Below are positions 32,376-41,443 of a stretch of DNA of 64,000 nucleotides, piece after piece. Within the stretch, counting starts at the first letter, position 1. Each line of letters starts with the position of its first letter. This DNA is from Melghirimyces profundicolus. Lineage in GTDB: Bacteria > Bacillota > Bacilli > Thermoactinomycetales > DSM-45169. The position numbers were made by a program, and so were the translations under genes. The DNA lies in NCBI RefSeq assembly GCF_003054245.1, contig NZ_QBKR01000004.1:124001-188000 (forward strand), in the 5' to 3' direction. The notes under the pieces were generated by a model. The model did no database searches and was not told where the DNA came from. It worked only from the letters and a program-made list of their open reading frames with translations.

Positions 32376-32470
32376 AGGCACCGTCCCTTCGAACCCATCT
32401 CTTTCCCATCATATGACGTCGGACGCGGGGTATGAACCGGAAAGGCGTTGCGGGGTTTCTTTCGGAGCCT

Positions 32471-32764
32471 TTATTCTTTGTCTCTTGCTCCCTTTATTTG
32501 ATGAATCTCATGCTCATAGGCATGTTCTCTCAACCATTCTTTCAGCTCGTTCCACCGATGCTCATTCAGATTGACGGTTAACGAGACTTCCAACCGGACG
32601 GATTGATTGAACAACTTCACCAGGAGTTTGATCGCTTCCAGGAGGAGAAGGGCTCCAAACAAAGCGGGGTAAAACGACTCCACATAAAAACTGACCGCGA
32701 TCAACACTGCCCCGGACAACAGGAAGAGCCCAAATCTGTTTTTCATCGAGAGCTGGCGCATCAC
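32471..32764 (-). CDS. Small membrane protein, hypothetical
   Basis: A 97-residue protein with two closely spaced hydrophobic helices (about 11-28 and 31-50), followed by a cytosolic charged tail that ends in KGARDKE. GTG at 32764 or the next codon, ATG at 32761, could start it after GGATGGGGGTGGA. It begins 12 bases after the GNAT stop, so it is likely co-transcribed with it. No family is recognised. Confidence 0.65.
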   Translation of the reverse strand: MMRQLSMKNRFGLFLLSGAVLIAVSFYVESFYPALFGALLLLEAIKLLVKLFNQSVRLEVSLTVNLNEHRWNELKEWLREHAYEHEIHQIKGARDKE

Positions 32765-32776
32765 TCCACCCCCATC

Positions 32777-33283
32777 CTAGCGATTCAGCCAAAGAACCAT
32801 CCAGTCTTCGTCCACATACCGATCCGGCAGTTTCAGGGCTTTTTCTTCCCGTCCGTACACTTCAAAGCCCATGGATTGATACAGTCCGATCGCGGGACGG
32901 TTGTCAGCCGCGACGGTGATATGGACCTGTTCCAGCCCCGGCCGGCTGCGGACCCTGTTCAACAACGATTCCAACAACGCCTTTCCGATGCCCCGTCCCC
33001 GGACTTCCGGGGTCGTGTACATCCCCCAAACCAGCCCCTTGTGACGGGTTTTCGCTCCCCGGTTCCGGAAAAAGCCCACGGTCCCGACCAGCCGTTCCCG
33101 GTCGAAGGCCCCCAGGACGAACCGATCGTCCGTCTTTGCCAGCCGCTCCCCGATCTCATGAAGAGGGCGTTTCTTCTCATCCTCATGGGAAGCCCCGAAG
33201 GCTTCCGGATGTTCCCGCAACATCCGGAGCCGGCATTCCCGGTAGATTTTCGCATCCTCAGGTGACAACAACCGGATTTCCAT
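32777..33283 (-). CDS. GNAT-family N-acetyltransferase
   Basis: A 168-residue acetyl-CoA-dependent acyltransferase. The acetyl-CoA loop is VRGRGIGKALLESLL (about 94-108; R/Q-x-x-G-x-G/A), with GMYTTPE before it and NRPAIGLYQSMGFEVYGRE (about 128-146) after it, all standard GNAT motifs. The ATG follows AAGGGGGAAACGGG. It lies downstream of bmrD by 13 bases and may be in the bmrC-bmrD transcript, which would suit a drug- or small-amine-modifying role, but the substrate is unknown. Confidence 0.9.
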   Translation of the reverse strand: MEIRLLSPEDAKIYRECRLRMLREHPEAFGASHEDEKKRPLHEIGERLAKTDDRFVLGAFDRERLVGTVGFFRNRGAKTRHKGLVWGMYTTPEVRGRGIGKALLESLLNRVRSRPGLEQVHITVAADNRPAIGLYQSMGFEVYGREEKALKLPDRYVDEDWMVLWLNR

Positions 33284-33296
33284 CCCGTTTCCCCCT

Positions 33297-35042
33297 TTAA
33301 CCGGTTTGACTCTCCTCCATCCCCTGTTGCAGCCGGTACATCTTGTGATAGAGACCCTGATGGGCCAAGAGCTCCTGATGGGTCCCCCGCTCCAGGATCT
33401 CGCCCCGGTGGAGCACCAGAATCAAGTCCGCATCCTGCACCGTGGACAGGCGATGGGCGATGGCGATCGTGGTCCGCCCCTTCCGCATCCGGGAGAGCGC
33501 TTCCTGAATCTTCTCCTCCGTCTCCGTATCGACGTGGGCCGTCGCCTCATCCAACACCAGGATGCGGGGGTTCAGGGCCATGGTGCGGGCAAAGGAGAGA
33601 AGCTGCCGCTGACCGCTGGAAAAGGTGGCCCCCCGTTCCCCGACCGGTTCCCGGTACCCTTTGGGCAGTTTTTCGATGAAGCTGTCCGCTTGGACAAACC
33701 GGGCCGCCTCCCGGATCTCCGCATCCGTCAGGTCCGGATGGTGAAACCGGATGTTGTCCTCCACCGTCCCCACAAACAGGAACGGATCCTGCAACACCAG
33801 TCCCATCTTCCTCCTCAATTCATCGTCCCGATACCTCTCGAGAGGAACCCCATCGATGGTGATCCTCCCCTTCTTCAGGGGATAAAAGCGCATCAACAGG
33901 TTGATGATGGAGGTTTTTCCGCTCCCGGTATGGCCGACGAGGGCCACGGTCTGACCGGGTTCGGCGGTAAAGGAAATGTTTTTCAGCACATCGGTCTTCC
34001 CGTCATAGGAGAAGGTGACGTTGTCGAAAACGATGCGACCCCGGGTGATCTCCGGATTTCCCGATCCTTCCCGGGCAGGCGCCAGACGCTCCTCGTCCAG
34101 CAGTTCAAACACCCGGGAGGCGGAAACGAGGGATTGCTGGAGAAAAGAGAGTTGCTGCATCATCTGGTTGACCGGCTCGAACATCCGGTCCAGAAGGTTG
34201 ATAAAAGCATAGAGCACCCCGATCTGAACGGCACTTTCCTCCATGCCGATGCCAAAAAAAGTGAGAACGGCCATGATCGTCAGAAGATAAATCAGGTCGA
34301 CGGCGGGCCGGAGAAGCAGTCCGTTCAACCGGGTGGTTTGCATGTTGGCAAGATAATGCTCCCGGTTGGTCACCCCGAATTCCCGCTTCAGGCGTCCTTC
34401 CTGGCGGAGGGCCTGGATCACGTTCATTCCCTGGATCGATTCCGAAAGCTTGGCGTTCAATTCGCTGAGCTTTCGCCGCACCTCTCTGTAAGCCCGATGG
34501 CTGAGACGCCGATAAACCACCATGAGTCCGCAGATCAGGGGAAGGAGCACGAGGCAATAGGCCGCCAGCTCCACATTCAGCAGAAACAGGGCGACAAAAA
34601 CCCCCAGGATCAGGACAAGATTCTGAACGAAGGTGGAGAGGACGCTGACAAAAAGCTCCTTCACCGCCTCGGTGTCGTTGGTGATCCGGGACACCAAGGC
34701 CCCGCCTGGCATCCGGTCGAAAAAGGAAAGACCCAGGTGCTGGACTTTTCCGAATACGTCGACCCGCAACTGCTGAATCACGCGGAGAGCGATTCGGTGA
34801 AAGGTGAACTGCTGGAAATACTGCATCACCACTCCTGCCAAGAGGAGACCCAGATAAGCGCCCCCCAGGAAAACCAGGGGTTTCGCGGGAAATATCCCCG
34901 GGGTGAGATAATCATCGATGAAGATCTTGGCCAACAGCGGACCCGCCACTTCCGCTCCGGTCGCCAGCAATAACAGGATAAAAGCACAGATCAGAGTCTT
35001 ACGATGAGGTTTGAGGTAACCGAGCAACCGCCTCATCACCAT
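33297..35042 (-). CDS. bmrD: Heterodimeric ABC multidrug exporter subunit BmrD-like
   Basis: A 581-residue half-transporter with six helices (about 10-300) and an ATPase domain (about 330-575). Walker A is GHTGSGKTS, the Q-loop is VLQDPFLF, the signature is degenerate (SSGQRQLLSFART, LSGGQ replaced by FSSGQ), Walker B is ILVLDEATAHVD, and the switch is IAHRLST. The sequence pattern matches B. subtilis BmrD (YheH) but lacks its long periplasmic insert. With BmrC it forms a multidrug exporter. ATG at 35042 follows AAAGGAGGTGGGGCC, and its first 44 bases overlap bmrC. Confidence 0.9.
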   Translation of the reverse strand: MVMRRLLGYLKPHRKTLICAFILLLLATGAEVAGPLLAKIFIDDYLTPGIFPAKPLVFLGGAYLGLLLAGVVMQYFQQFTFHRIALRVIQQLRVDVFGKVQHLGLSFFDRMPGGALVSRITNDTEAVKELFVSVLSTFVQNLVLILGVFVALFLLNVELAAYCLVLLPLICGLMVVYRRLSHRAYREVRRKLSELNAKLSESIQGMNVIQALRQEGRLKREFGVTNREHYLANMQTTRLNGLLLRPAVDLIYLLTIMAVLTFFGIGMEESAVQIGVLYAFINLLDRMFEPVNQMMQQLSFLQQSLVSASRVFELLDEERLAPAREGSGNPEITRGRIVFDNVTFSYDGKTDVLKNISFTAEPGQTVALVGHTGSGKTSIINLLMRFYPLKKGRITIDGVPLERYRDDELRRKMGLVLQDPFLFVGTVEDNIRFHHPDLTDAEIREAARFVQADSFIEKLPKGYREPVGERGATFSSGQRQLLSFARTMALNPRILVLDEATAHVDTETEEKIQEALSRMRKGRTTIAIAHRLSTVQDADLILVLHRGEILERGTHQELLAHQGLYHKMYRLQQGMEESQTG

Positions 35043-36795
35043 CGGCCCCACCTCCTTTTTCGATGAGGGACTCCAGATACTGACGCCGAACCATCCAGGC
35101 GTACCACCCCTCTTGCTCCAACAACTCCCGGTGGGTCCCCCGTTCGATAACGGCTCCGTCCTCCAGTACGAGGATTTCGTCGGCATGCTCGATCCCCGAC
35201 AGCCGGTGTGCGGCGATCAAGGTCGTTTTTCCGGCCCGTTCTTTTCGCAAAGATTCAAGGATCTTCTCCTCGGTTTTGGCATCGACAGCGGACAGGGAAT
35301 CATCCAAGATCAGAATTTCCGGATCCAACAACAGGGCACGGGCGATGGAAAGACGCTGTTTCTGACCGCCGGAGAGGGTGACGCCACGCTCCCCGACAAG
35401 GGTGTCATATCCTTCTTCCAACCGGAGGATGTCCTCATGGACCCGGGCGAGACGGGCCACGCGCTCGATTTCCCCGTCAGTGGCTTCCGGCCGGCCGAAA
35501 GCGATGTTCTCCCGGATCGTCGCGGAAAAGAGGAAATGATCCTGGGGAACGTAGCCGATCGCCGACCTTAAAGCCGACAGGGTGTACTCTTCCACGGGAA
35601 TCCCCCCGATGGAAACGGAACCCGGGGGACCTTCCACTTCCCGGAGCAGCAACCGGAACAGCGTCGTCTTCCCGCTGCCGGTCTTACCCACGACACCCAA
35701 AGTGGCTCCCTGCGGCACGGTCACTTGAACCCGGTGGAGGGCCGGCGTTTCCGCCTCCGGATAGGTAAAGCGGGAAAGGTTAAAGCGGATTTCCCCCGAA
35801 GCCGGCCGGGTGACAGCCCCCTCCCGGTCGGAGATGTCCGGTTCCACGTTCAACAGGGATCGGATGCGGTCGTAGGAGGCACGCCCCCGCTGCATGATGT
35901 TGGTCAGAAACCCGAAGGCCAGCATCGGCCAGATCAGCTGGCCGAGATAGAGGGTGAACTGGGTCAATTGCCCGATCGTCATCTCCCCGTTCGTGACATA
36001 CACCGCCCCGAAGGCGACGGTCAGAAAAAAGGAGACCCCTACGATCAGGGAGATGGTGGGACCGAACAGGGCATCGATCCGGGCCACGGAGATGTTCTTC
36101 TCCACCACGTCAAGAGACAACCGATGAAAGGATCGCTTCTCCGCTTCTTCCCGGCCGAAAGCTTTCACCACCCGCACTCCGGAGATGTTCTCCTGCACCT
36201 TGTTGTTAATGTCGGAAAAAGCAGCCTGGGCCTTCAGAAACCGCTCGTGCATCCATTTTCCGTACCGGCCGACCGCCCAGGCCATGAACGGCATCGGGAC
36301 CAAGGCGATCAGGGTGAGTTTCCAGCTGATGAAAACGGCCATGGACAGGACCACCAATCCCCCGAGCACCAGCGAATCCACAAAGGTGAGAACTCCTTCC
36401 CCCGCCGTCACCCGGACCGCCTGAACGTCGTTGGTGGCGTGGGCCATCAGGTCACCCGTGCGCCGGCGGTTAAAAAAACGGGGAGACATGCGGGTAAAGT
36501 GGGCGTACAGCTCCCCTCTGAGCTGTTGCCCCAAGCGGAAAGCGGCGCCAAACAGAAGAATCCGCCAGAAATAACGCAATATATACATGGTTATGCCGGC
36601 CACGGCCAACAGGGTCAGCCACTTCAGCAGAAAGCCCGTGGTCAACTTCTCCCCCTCGATGGCATCCACCACCAACCGGACGACATAAGGAGGGAAAATC
36701 TCCAGGAGCGCCACCACCAGCAAGACCCCCACACCGAGGATGTAACTCTTCTTTTCCTGTTTGAAAAACCACCAGAGGTCCCGAAAAATGCGCAT
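34999..36795 (-). CDS. bmrC: Heterodimeric ABC multidrug exporter subunit BmrC-like
   Basis: A 598-residue half-transporter with six helices (about 15-300) and an ATPase domain (about 335-575). Walker A is GKTGSGKTT, the Q-loop is GYVPQDHFLF, the signature is a consensus LSGGQKQRLSIARA, Walker B is ILILDDSLSAVD, and the switch is AAHRLS. The Asp instead of catalytic Glu after Walker B (ILDDS) marks the non-canonical site typical of this partner (B. subtilis BmrC/YheI). ATG follows AGAAGGGGAACGCAT. Transcription likely starts near 36909 and passes through an attenuator-like leader. Confidence 0.9.
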   Translation of the reverse strand: MRIFRDLWWFFKQEKKSYILGVGVLLVVALLEIFPPYVVRLVVDAIEGEKLTTGFLLKWLTLLAVAGITMYILRYFWRILLFGAAFRLGQQLRGELYAHFTRMSPRFFNRRRTGDLMAHATNDVQAVRVTAGEGVLTFVDSLVLGGLVVLSMAVFISWKLTLIALVPMPFMAWAVGRYGKWMHERFLKAQAAFSDINNKVQENISGVRVVKAFGREEAEKRSFHRLSLDVVEKNISVARIDALFGPTISLIVGVSFFLTVAFGAVYVTNGEMTIGQLTQFTLYLGQLIWPMLAFGFLTNIMQRGRASYDRIRSLLNVEPDISDREGAVTRPASGEIRFNLSRFTYPEAETPALHRVQVTVPQGATLGVVGKTGSGKTTLFRLLLREVEGPPGSVSIGGIPVEEYTLSALRSAIGYVPQDHFLFSATIRENIAFGRPEATDGEIERVARLARVHEDILRLEEGYDTLVGERGVTLSGGQKQRLSIARALLLDPEILILDDSLSAVDAKTEEKILESLRKERAGKTTLIAAHRLSGIEHADEILVLEDGAVIERGTHRELLEQEGWYAWMVRRQYLESLIEKGGGADGDEAVARLPQTSS

Positions 36796-36813
36796 ATGCG
36801 TTCCCCTTCTGTC

Positions 36814-36906
36814 CTAAAATCGGCTAAAAAAATACGCCCGCCGGCAGTGCAGCTCCCGGGCGGGACGGAGCCGTTCGGAACAAATACCGGATACAAAAAG
36901 TGCCAT
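36814..36906 (-). CDS. Candidate leader peptide of bmrC-bmrD
   Basis: A 30-codon frame (starts MALFVSGICSERL, ends FFSRF) spans the bmrC leader. It covers both the antiterminator and terminator stems and stops 18 bases before bmrC. No strong ribosome binding site precedes it, and its ATG lies close to the predicted transcription start, so leaderless initiation would be needed or the promoter lies slightly further upstream. B. subtilis bmrB is a leader peptide at the same place that controls bmrCD by ribosome-mediated attenuation. An alternative frame from 36917 overlaps bmrC. Confidence 0.45.
   Translation of the reverse strand: MALFVSGICSERLRPARELHCRRAYFFSRF
36825..36864 (-). terminator. 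Attenuator terminator in the bmrC leader
   Basis: On the minus strand CCCGCC (with a bulged C then GG) pairs with CCGGCGGG, followed by CGTA and a T7 run, all between the promoter and bmrC. A terminator before the first gene implies conditional read-through. Confidence 0.75.
36850..36873 (-). promoter_or_regulatory. Antiterminator stem in the bmrC leader
   Basis: CGGCTCC pairs with GGAGCTG (one G-U pair). Its loop holds CCCGCC, the 5' arm of the terminator. The two structures therefore exclude each other. Confidence 0.55.
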
Positions 36907-36915
36907 TCCATATCC

Positions 36916-36924
36916 ATTATAGCA
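36916..36924 (-). promoter_or_regulatory. Extended -10 promoter of bmrC-bmrD
   Basis: TGCTATAAT on the minus strand is a perfect extended -10 element. No good -35 box is present at 17 bases. It lies just after the ogt terminator. Confidence 0.6.
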
Positions 36925-36960
36925 CGCTGTATAAGCCCGGCGCAGTTGTTTCAGACAAAC

Positions 36961-36988
36961 AAAAAAGGGGCGGACGACTGCCCGCCCC
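36961..36988 (-). terminator. Intrinsic terminator of ogt
   Basis: GGGGCGG pairs with CCGCCCC with a 7-base loop, followed by T6 on the minus strand. Confidence 0.9.
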
Positions 36989-37059
36989 GTCGAAATCGAC
37001 AGGTGAAGCGTTGGATCCCAAACGGTAAAAACGAATAAAAGTGCAAAAAGCAGGGGTGG

Positions 37060-37599
37060 TCATGCCCGGGCCTGGCGGGGTAGCGCTCCCTCCAGTCCGA
37101 GCAGGAATTCCTTGATTTCAAGGCCTCCCCCATAGCCAACGAGGGATCCGTTGGAGCCCACCACCCGATGGCAGGGAACAATGATCGAAACCGGGTTCCG
37201 GTTGTTAGCGCCGCCGACGGCCCGCACCGCTTTGGGTGCCCCCATCGCCTGAGCCACATCTTTATAGGAGCGGACCTCCCCGTAGGGAATGGTTTGGAGC
37301 TGTTGCCAAACCAGCTTTTGAAATGCGGTTCCATAAAGGTCCACAGGCACATCGAACCGGCGGCGATTCCCTTCGAAGTATTCGTTGAGTTGCTGGGCAA
37401 CGGATCGGAGTTCCAAGTCGTTCCGCTCCAACTGGATGGAGCCGAGCCACTCCTTAGCCCATCGTTCCAGGAACAGGGGGGCCTGTGCCCCTTTCGCGAA
37501 GTCAAGTCTGCAAAGCCCCTTTCCTGTCATGGCCAGCGTAATGGGACCGACCGGGCTGTCCGTTTCACTCCACACGAGGACTCGTGAAGCTGAGACCAT
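37060..37599 (-). CDS. ogt: Methylated-DNA-protein-cysteine methyltransferase
   Basis: A 179-residue suicide repair protein that removes alkyl groups from O6-methylguanine. The active site is VPCHRVVGS (acceptor Cys, about residue 147), preceded by the DNA-binding helix-turn-helix in IPYGEVRSYKDVAQAMG and AVGGANNRNPVSI. The N-terminal domain (1-75) is of Ogt type. ATG at 37599 follows AGAGGTATT and overlaps nothing, with queG ending eight bases earlier, so the two genes are in one operon. Confidence 0.93.
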   Translation of the reverse strand: MVSASRVLVWSETDSPVGPITLAMTGKGLCRLDFAKGAQAPLFLERWAKEWLGSIQLERNDLELRSVAQQLNEYFEGNRRRFDVPVDLYGTAFQKLVWQQLQTIPYGEVRSYKDVAQAMGAPKAVRAVGGANNRNPVSIIVPCHRVVGSNGSLVGYGGGLEIKEFLLGLEGALPRQARA

Positions 37600-37606
37600 A
37601 ATACCT

Positions 37607-38782
37607 CTAAGCCTCCCTGTACGTTCTGTGATTCGCCGTTTCTTCCCCACGGCATTCATCCAGGGCCTTTTCGATTTCCTCCTTCACTTTCTGATCCCGT
37701 TCTGTTTTCCCGGCGAGGCTCAATGCATCCGCTGCTTCCGGTCCGCCGATCCTTCCCAGGGCCCAAGCCGCCGTCCCTCTGATCACGGGGCGGGGATCTT
37801 CTTTCAAAAGGCGGATCAAATCCGGAACCGCGGTCCGGTCCCGAAACCGCCCGAGGGCGATGATGGCGTTTCTCTGAATCGGTTTTTTCCCTCTCCAGGA
37901 CCCCGCCATCGAACCGAAGCGCTCGCGGAACTCCCGGTTGCTCAGTTGAAGCAGGGGTTTCAAAAGGGGTCGTACCTTTTCGGGATCCGGTGTAAATTCC
38001 TCGTGGTGCGTGAAGTTTTTCTTCCGGTTGTAGGGGCAGACCGCCTGGCAGGTCTCAAAACCGTAGAGGTATCCTCCCAACAGATCCCGGTACTCCGGGG
38101 CAAGGAACCCCTTGGTCTGGGTCAGGTAGGCCAGACAAGCCCGGGAGTTGAGTTGCCCGGGAGCAACCAGGGCCCCGGTGGGACAGGCATCCAGACAGGC
38201 GGTGCAATCGCCGCAGGCTTCGGTCACCGGCTGGTCCGGCGGAAGGTGGACATCGGTGATCATCTCGCCGAGATACACCCAGGAGCCGAACTCCGGCGTG
38301 ATGATCGAGGTATTTTTACCGCTCCACCCGATCCCGGCCCGTTCAGCCACGGCCCGATCCGAAAGAGCGCCGGTGTCCACCATCACGGTCGCCGCCGCCC
38401 CGGGAACCAGTTCCAGCAGCTTGGCTTTCAATCCTTCCAGTTTCCGCTTCAGCACATTGTGATAATCTTCTCCCCAAGATGCCCGGCAAAACACCCCCCT
38501 GTATGCTCCGGGTTTGGAAACGGGCGGCTGTTCCATCTTGGTGGGATAAGCGAGGGCGATGGCAATGATGGATCGGGCTTCGGGAAGAATTTTCCGCGGG
38601 TCGGTCCGCTTATCCAGGTCCGGTTCCTCAAAACCCGACTCAAACCCGGCTTCCCGATGGCGCTTCAACCGTTCTTTCAACTCGGTGAAAGGTTCCGCCG
38701 ACGCGAATCCGATTTTGTCGATTTTCAGCCGTTTGGCCTCCATCTGCAACGCTTTTTTGATCTCGGCCGCCTCCATTTTCAT
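37607..38782 (-). CDS. queG: Epoxyqueuosine reductase QueG
   Basis: A 391-residue cobalamin-dependent enzyme that reduces epoxyqueuosine to queuosine in tRNA, the last step of queuosine synthesis. The N-terminal half contains RASWGEDYHNVLKRKLE and VDTGALSDRAVAERAGIGW (cobalamin site). Two [4Fe-4S] clusters are ligated by CGDCTACLDACPTGAL and by Cys residues in CLAYLTQ and ETCQAVCPYN. A HEAT-like C-terminal part (about 290-391) binds tRNA. ATG at 38782 follows GAAAGGAGGGCGGGGCG. It precedes ogt. Confidence 0.95.
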   Translation of the reverse strand: MKMEAAEIKKALQMEAKRLKIDKIGFASAEPFTELKERLKRHREAGFESGFEEPDLDKRTDPRKILPEARSIIAIALAYPTKMEQPPVSKPGAYRGVFCRASWGEDYHNVLKRKLEGLKAKLLELVPGAAATVMVDTGALSDRAVAERAGIGWSGKNTSIITPEFGSWVYLGEMITDVHLPPDQPVTEACGDCTACLDACPTGALVAPGQLNSRACLAYLTQTKGFLAPEYRDLLGGYLYGFETCQAVCPYNRKKNFTHHEEFTPDPEKVRPLLKPLLQLSNREFRERFGSMAGSWRGKKPIQRNAIIALGRFRDRTAVPDLIRLLKEDPRPVIRGTAAWALGRIGGPEAADALSLAGKTERDQKVKEEIEKALDECRGEETANHRTYREA

Positions 38783-38923
38783 CGCCCCGCCCTCCTTTCT
38801 CTCACAGGTTTGGTTTACTTCCATGATAACACGGAAACACAACAACCGCCCGGTTCATGACCGGATTATTGTTATTGTTATTTTATAACGGTTACGAGTC
38901 GAACAGACCGCTTTTATATGCGG

Positions 38924-39358
38924 TCAACCCTTGGGAATGGCGCCCCGGGCCAGTTCGTCGCAACGGTTGTTCAGCTCGACGTCGCTGTGGCCTTTCACTT
39001 TGATGAATTCCACGTCGTGTTTCCGAACTTCCTTTAACAGTTCTTGCCACAAATCCTTGTTTTCCACAGGTTCCTTCCGGCTGTTGACCCAGCCCCGCCT
39101 TTCCCAGTTGAGATACCACTTCTGTTTGAAGCAGTTGGCCAGATAGGCGCTGTCGGTATAGAGCTTGACCTTGCAGGGTTGCTTCAACCGCCGGAGGGCT
39201 TCAAGGGCGGCAGTCAACTCCATCCGGTTGTTGGTCGTTTTCTTTTCCCCGCCGGTGAGTTCCTTCCGCCGGTCCCCGTAAATCAAAAGAGCCCCCCACC
39301 CCCCCGGGCCGGGGTTGCCCGAACAGGCGCCGTCGGTGTAGATCGTAACCTCTTTCAA
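38924..39358 (-). CDS. rnhA: Ribonuclease HI
   Basis: A 144-residue RNase H that cleaves RNA in RNA-DNA hybrids. The four catalytic acidic residues are seen: Asp in IYTDGACSGNPGPGGWG, Glu in NNRMELTAALEAL, Asp in LYTDSAYLANCF, and the last Asp in NNRCDELAR. The VKGHSD loop and the basic protrusion WYLNWERRGWVNSRKEPV are of the E. coli type. The start is TTG at 39358, eight bases after AGGAGG. It follows the ABC-class ATPase gene by 13 bases. Confidence 0.95.
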   Translation of the reverse strand: MKEVTIYTDGACSGNPGPGGWGALLIYGDRRKELTGGEKKTTNNRMELTAALEALRRLKQPCKVKLYTDSAYLANCFKQKWYLNWERRGWVNSRKEPVENKDLWQELLKEVRKHDVEFIKVKGHSDVELNNRCDELARGAIPKG

Positions 39359-39371
39359 ACCCCTCTCCTCC

Positions 39372-41075
39372 TCACAGAACCCTCAAGGTCCGCAACCGGT
39401 TGACAGCCGCCGCCACTTCATGCTTCCGCGGCAGGGCCAGGTCCCCCGGATGTTGTCCTTTGAAAGGTGAAATCACATCCAAACCCTTTTGCCCGATCTC
39501 TGCGTAAATCGCCTCGATCAACTCCCTCAGCGTCTTCCCGCCGTCCGCCTTCTTCCCGATCAGGCGCATCATTTCGGCGATCGCCCGGGTCTGACTGACA
39601 TCGACCAGCTGCTCCACGCCGGAGAGGTCCACCACCGTCGATCCGAACTGGATCGACCGGAGCCCTTTGGCGTCCACCTTTTCCTTTTTGCCTTTCCTTG
39701 GATCGAATCCTTTTCCGAGAACTTTGCGCGGGGTCACTTCACCGAACTCCTCACCGCCTTCCCGGCTCCGGTCGTTGGTTTGGATCCGGGCCACTTCTTT
39801 CGCTTCCCGGGTCACCTCATAAGGCAGATATTCATCCATCATGATGACCGTGTCCGCCACATCGAAGTAGTCGCCGGAACCACCGAGGACCAAGATGCTG
39901 GAGGTCCCTTTCTCTTCATAAAGCTGCCGCACCTTGTCGATGAAGGGGGTGATGGGTTCTTTCCCTTTGGCCACCAATTTCTGCATCCGACCGTCCCGGA
40001 TCATGAAGTTGGTGGCGCTGGTGTCCTCGTCAATCAGGAGACAGGAGGCGCCCATCTCCAGGCTTTCCACGATGTTGGTCGCCTGGGAGGTGCTCCCGCT
40101 GGCGTCTTCGGTGGAAAAACGGACCGTATCCCGTCCGAAAGGAAGGTTGTTGATGAAAGGGGAAATGTTCACCTTTTCCACCCGACGCCCGTCTTCGGCC
40201 CGGACTTTGACTGCTTCGGCATCGGTGATCACATATTCCCGGCCATCCCCGGCGATGTGGTCGTAAACCCCCCGCTCCAGGGCGTTCAGAAGGGTGCTTT
40301 TTCCGTGGTATCCACCCCCGACGATCAAAGTGATCCCGTCACGGATGGCCATTCCCCGGATGGGGCTTCCGTGAGGGACCTTCACCGAAACCTCCAACGA
40401 TTCCGGCGCCCGGAACTCCACCACGTTCTCTCCTTTGAGGGGACGATCGCTGATGCCGCTCTCCCTGGGAAGAACGGCGCTGTTGGCGATAAAGGCGATC
40501 CAGCCTTTTTCCTTCAGATATTGACGGATGGCCCGCTGGTTGTCGACCAGCTTCATCCGCTCTTCCACCCCTTCCCGGTCGATGGAGTCGGCCGGAGTGG
40601 CCTCCATGACCAGCCTCGGCAAGTAGTCGCAGAGCATCTCTTCCGCTTTCCGGCCGAGGACCCGGCGTCCCTGGGCGGGAAGACCCACAGTGACCCGCAC
40701 CTCCACATAATCCCGGGTCACCACCGCCGCCGTGCGGGGCAGGATTTCCTGTCCGGGGCGGTCCACTCCGATCAGGCCGCTTTTGCCCGTCCCTTTGGCC
40801 CGGAAGGAGTAGCGGGCGGCCTTCTCCGCCCAAACCCGGGCGATCCAGTCTTCCAGGGCCACTTTCCGGTGAGGTTGTGTGAACCACTCTTCGGGGATCT
40901 TCGCTTCGCTCTGGGGCATCCGCACCCGAATGCGGGAAGGGGCTGCAAAGGGGTCCCCCTGAACGTAGTCGATCATCAGTTGAAAATGGGGAAAGCGGTA
41001 TTCCCCCTGAAGGTCCTTGTACGCCTTATAACCTTTTCCGTCGATTCGGGATAATGTCTGTTTCAACCGTTTCAA
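39372..41075 (-). CDS. ABC-class predicted ATPase (PF09818)
   Basis: A 567-residue cytosolic ATPase of the ABC_ATPase family (COG3044), whose role is not established. An N-terminal domain (about 1-235) is followed by a P-loop GGGYHGKSTLLNALE (about 248-262). EDASGSTSQATNIVESLEMG contains the signature-like motif, and the Walker B LLIDEDTSATNFMIRD follows. It is not fused to membrane helices, so it is not a transporter. An ATG at 41081 is only one base from GGAGG, so TTG at 41075 is the better start. It is co-directional with rnhA. Confidence 0.9.
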   Translation of the reverse strand: MKRLKQTLSRIDGKGYKAYKDLQGEYRFPHFQLMIDYVQGDPFAAPSRIRVRMPQSEAKIPEEWFTQPHRKVALEDWIARVWAEKAARYSFRAKGTGKSGLIGVDRPGQEILPRTAAVVTRDYVEVRVTVGLPAQGRRVLGRKAEEMLCDYLPRLVMEATPADSIDREGVEERMKLVDNQRAIRQYLKEKGWIAFIANSAVLPRESGISDRPLKGENVVEFRAPESLEVSVKVPHGSPIRGMAIRDGITLIVGGGYHGKSTLLNALERGVYDHIAGDGREYVITDAEAVKVRAEDGRRVEKVNISPFINNLPFGRDTVRFSTEDASGSTSQATNIVESLEMGASCLLIDEDTSATNFMIRDGRMQKLVAKGKEPITPFIDKVRQLYEEKGTSSILVLGGSGDYFDVADTVIMMDEYLPYEVTREAKEVARIQTNDRSREGGEEFGEVTPRKVLGKGFDPRKGKKEKVDAKGLRSIQFGSTVVDLSGVEQLVDVSQTRAIAEMMRLIGKKADGGKTLRELIEAIYAEIGQKGLDVISPFKGQHPGDLALPRKHEVAAAVNRLRTLRVL

Positions 41076-41443
41076 ATCCATACCTCCTCTGGTTCGGGAG
41101 CCGTGTTTCCTTATTTATTTCCCGTTCCTTCCAACCCTAACAGGTGTATGGGTTCACCATCGATGGAGTCGATCGTTGTCAGCCACGGCGACCTGTTGGC
41201 CATCCGGCAAGGAAATCATGTTTGTCCGTGGCAAGGGTCGCTTCACTCCGGCTCTCTTTGCAGCAGGACACCGCTTCCTGCAACCGTCAACCACGACCGC
41301 AGGGTTTGAGGTCCAGCGTTGCGGGGGAATGACATCCCCCGGCAGGGGTGGATCACCCATCCATAAGACAGGAAAAGGGAAGTCGGAAGCGAGATCGGAA
41401 CGATTGCCGTATCTTTCAGAATAACGCCTTCCGGGACACGGGG
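41076..41443. other. Intergenic region, no recognised gene
   Basis: Short frames on both strands lack ribosome sites or family resemblance. The high GC content suggests former coding sequence, but no family can be named. Confidence 0.35.

Noticed and set aside
36642-36917. 91-codon frame from the bmrC leader into bmrC
   Set aside because: It overlaps the first 150 bases of bmrC in another frame; the 30-codon frame that ends before bmrC fits a leader peptide better.
38906-38925. GACCGC/GCGGTC hairpin at the rnhA stop
   Set aside because: A six-pair stem without a T-tract; too weak to call a terminator.
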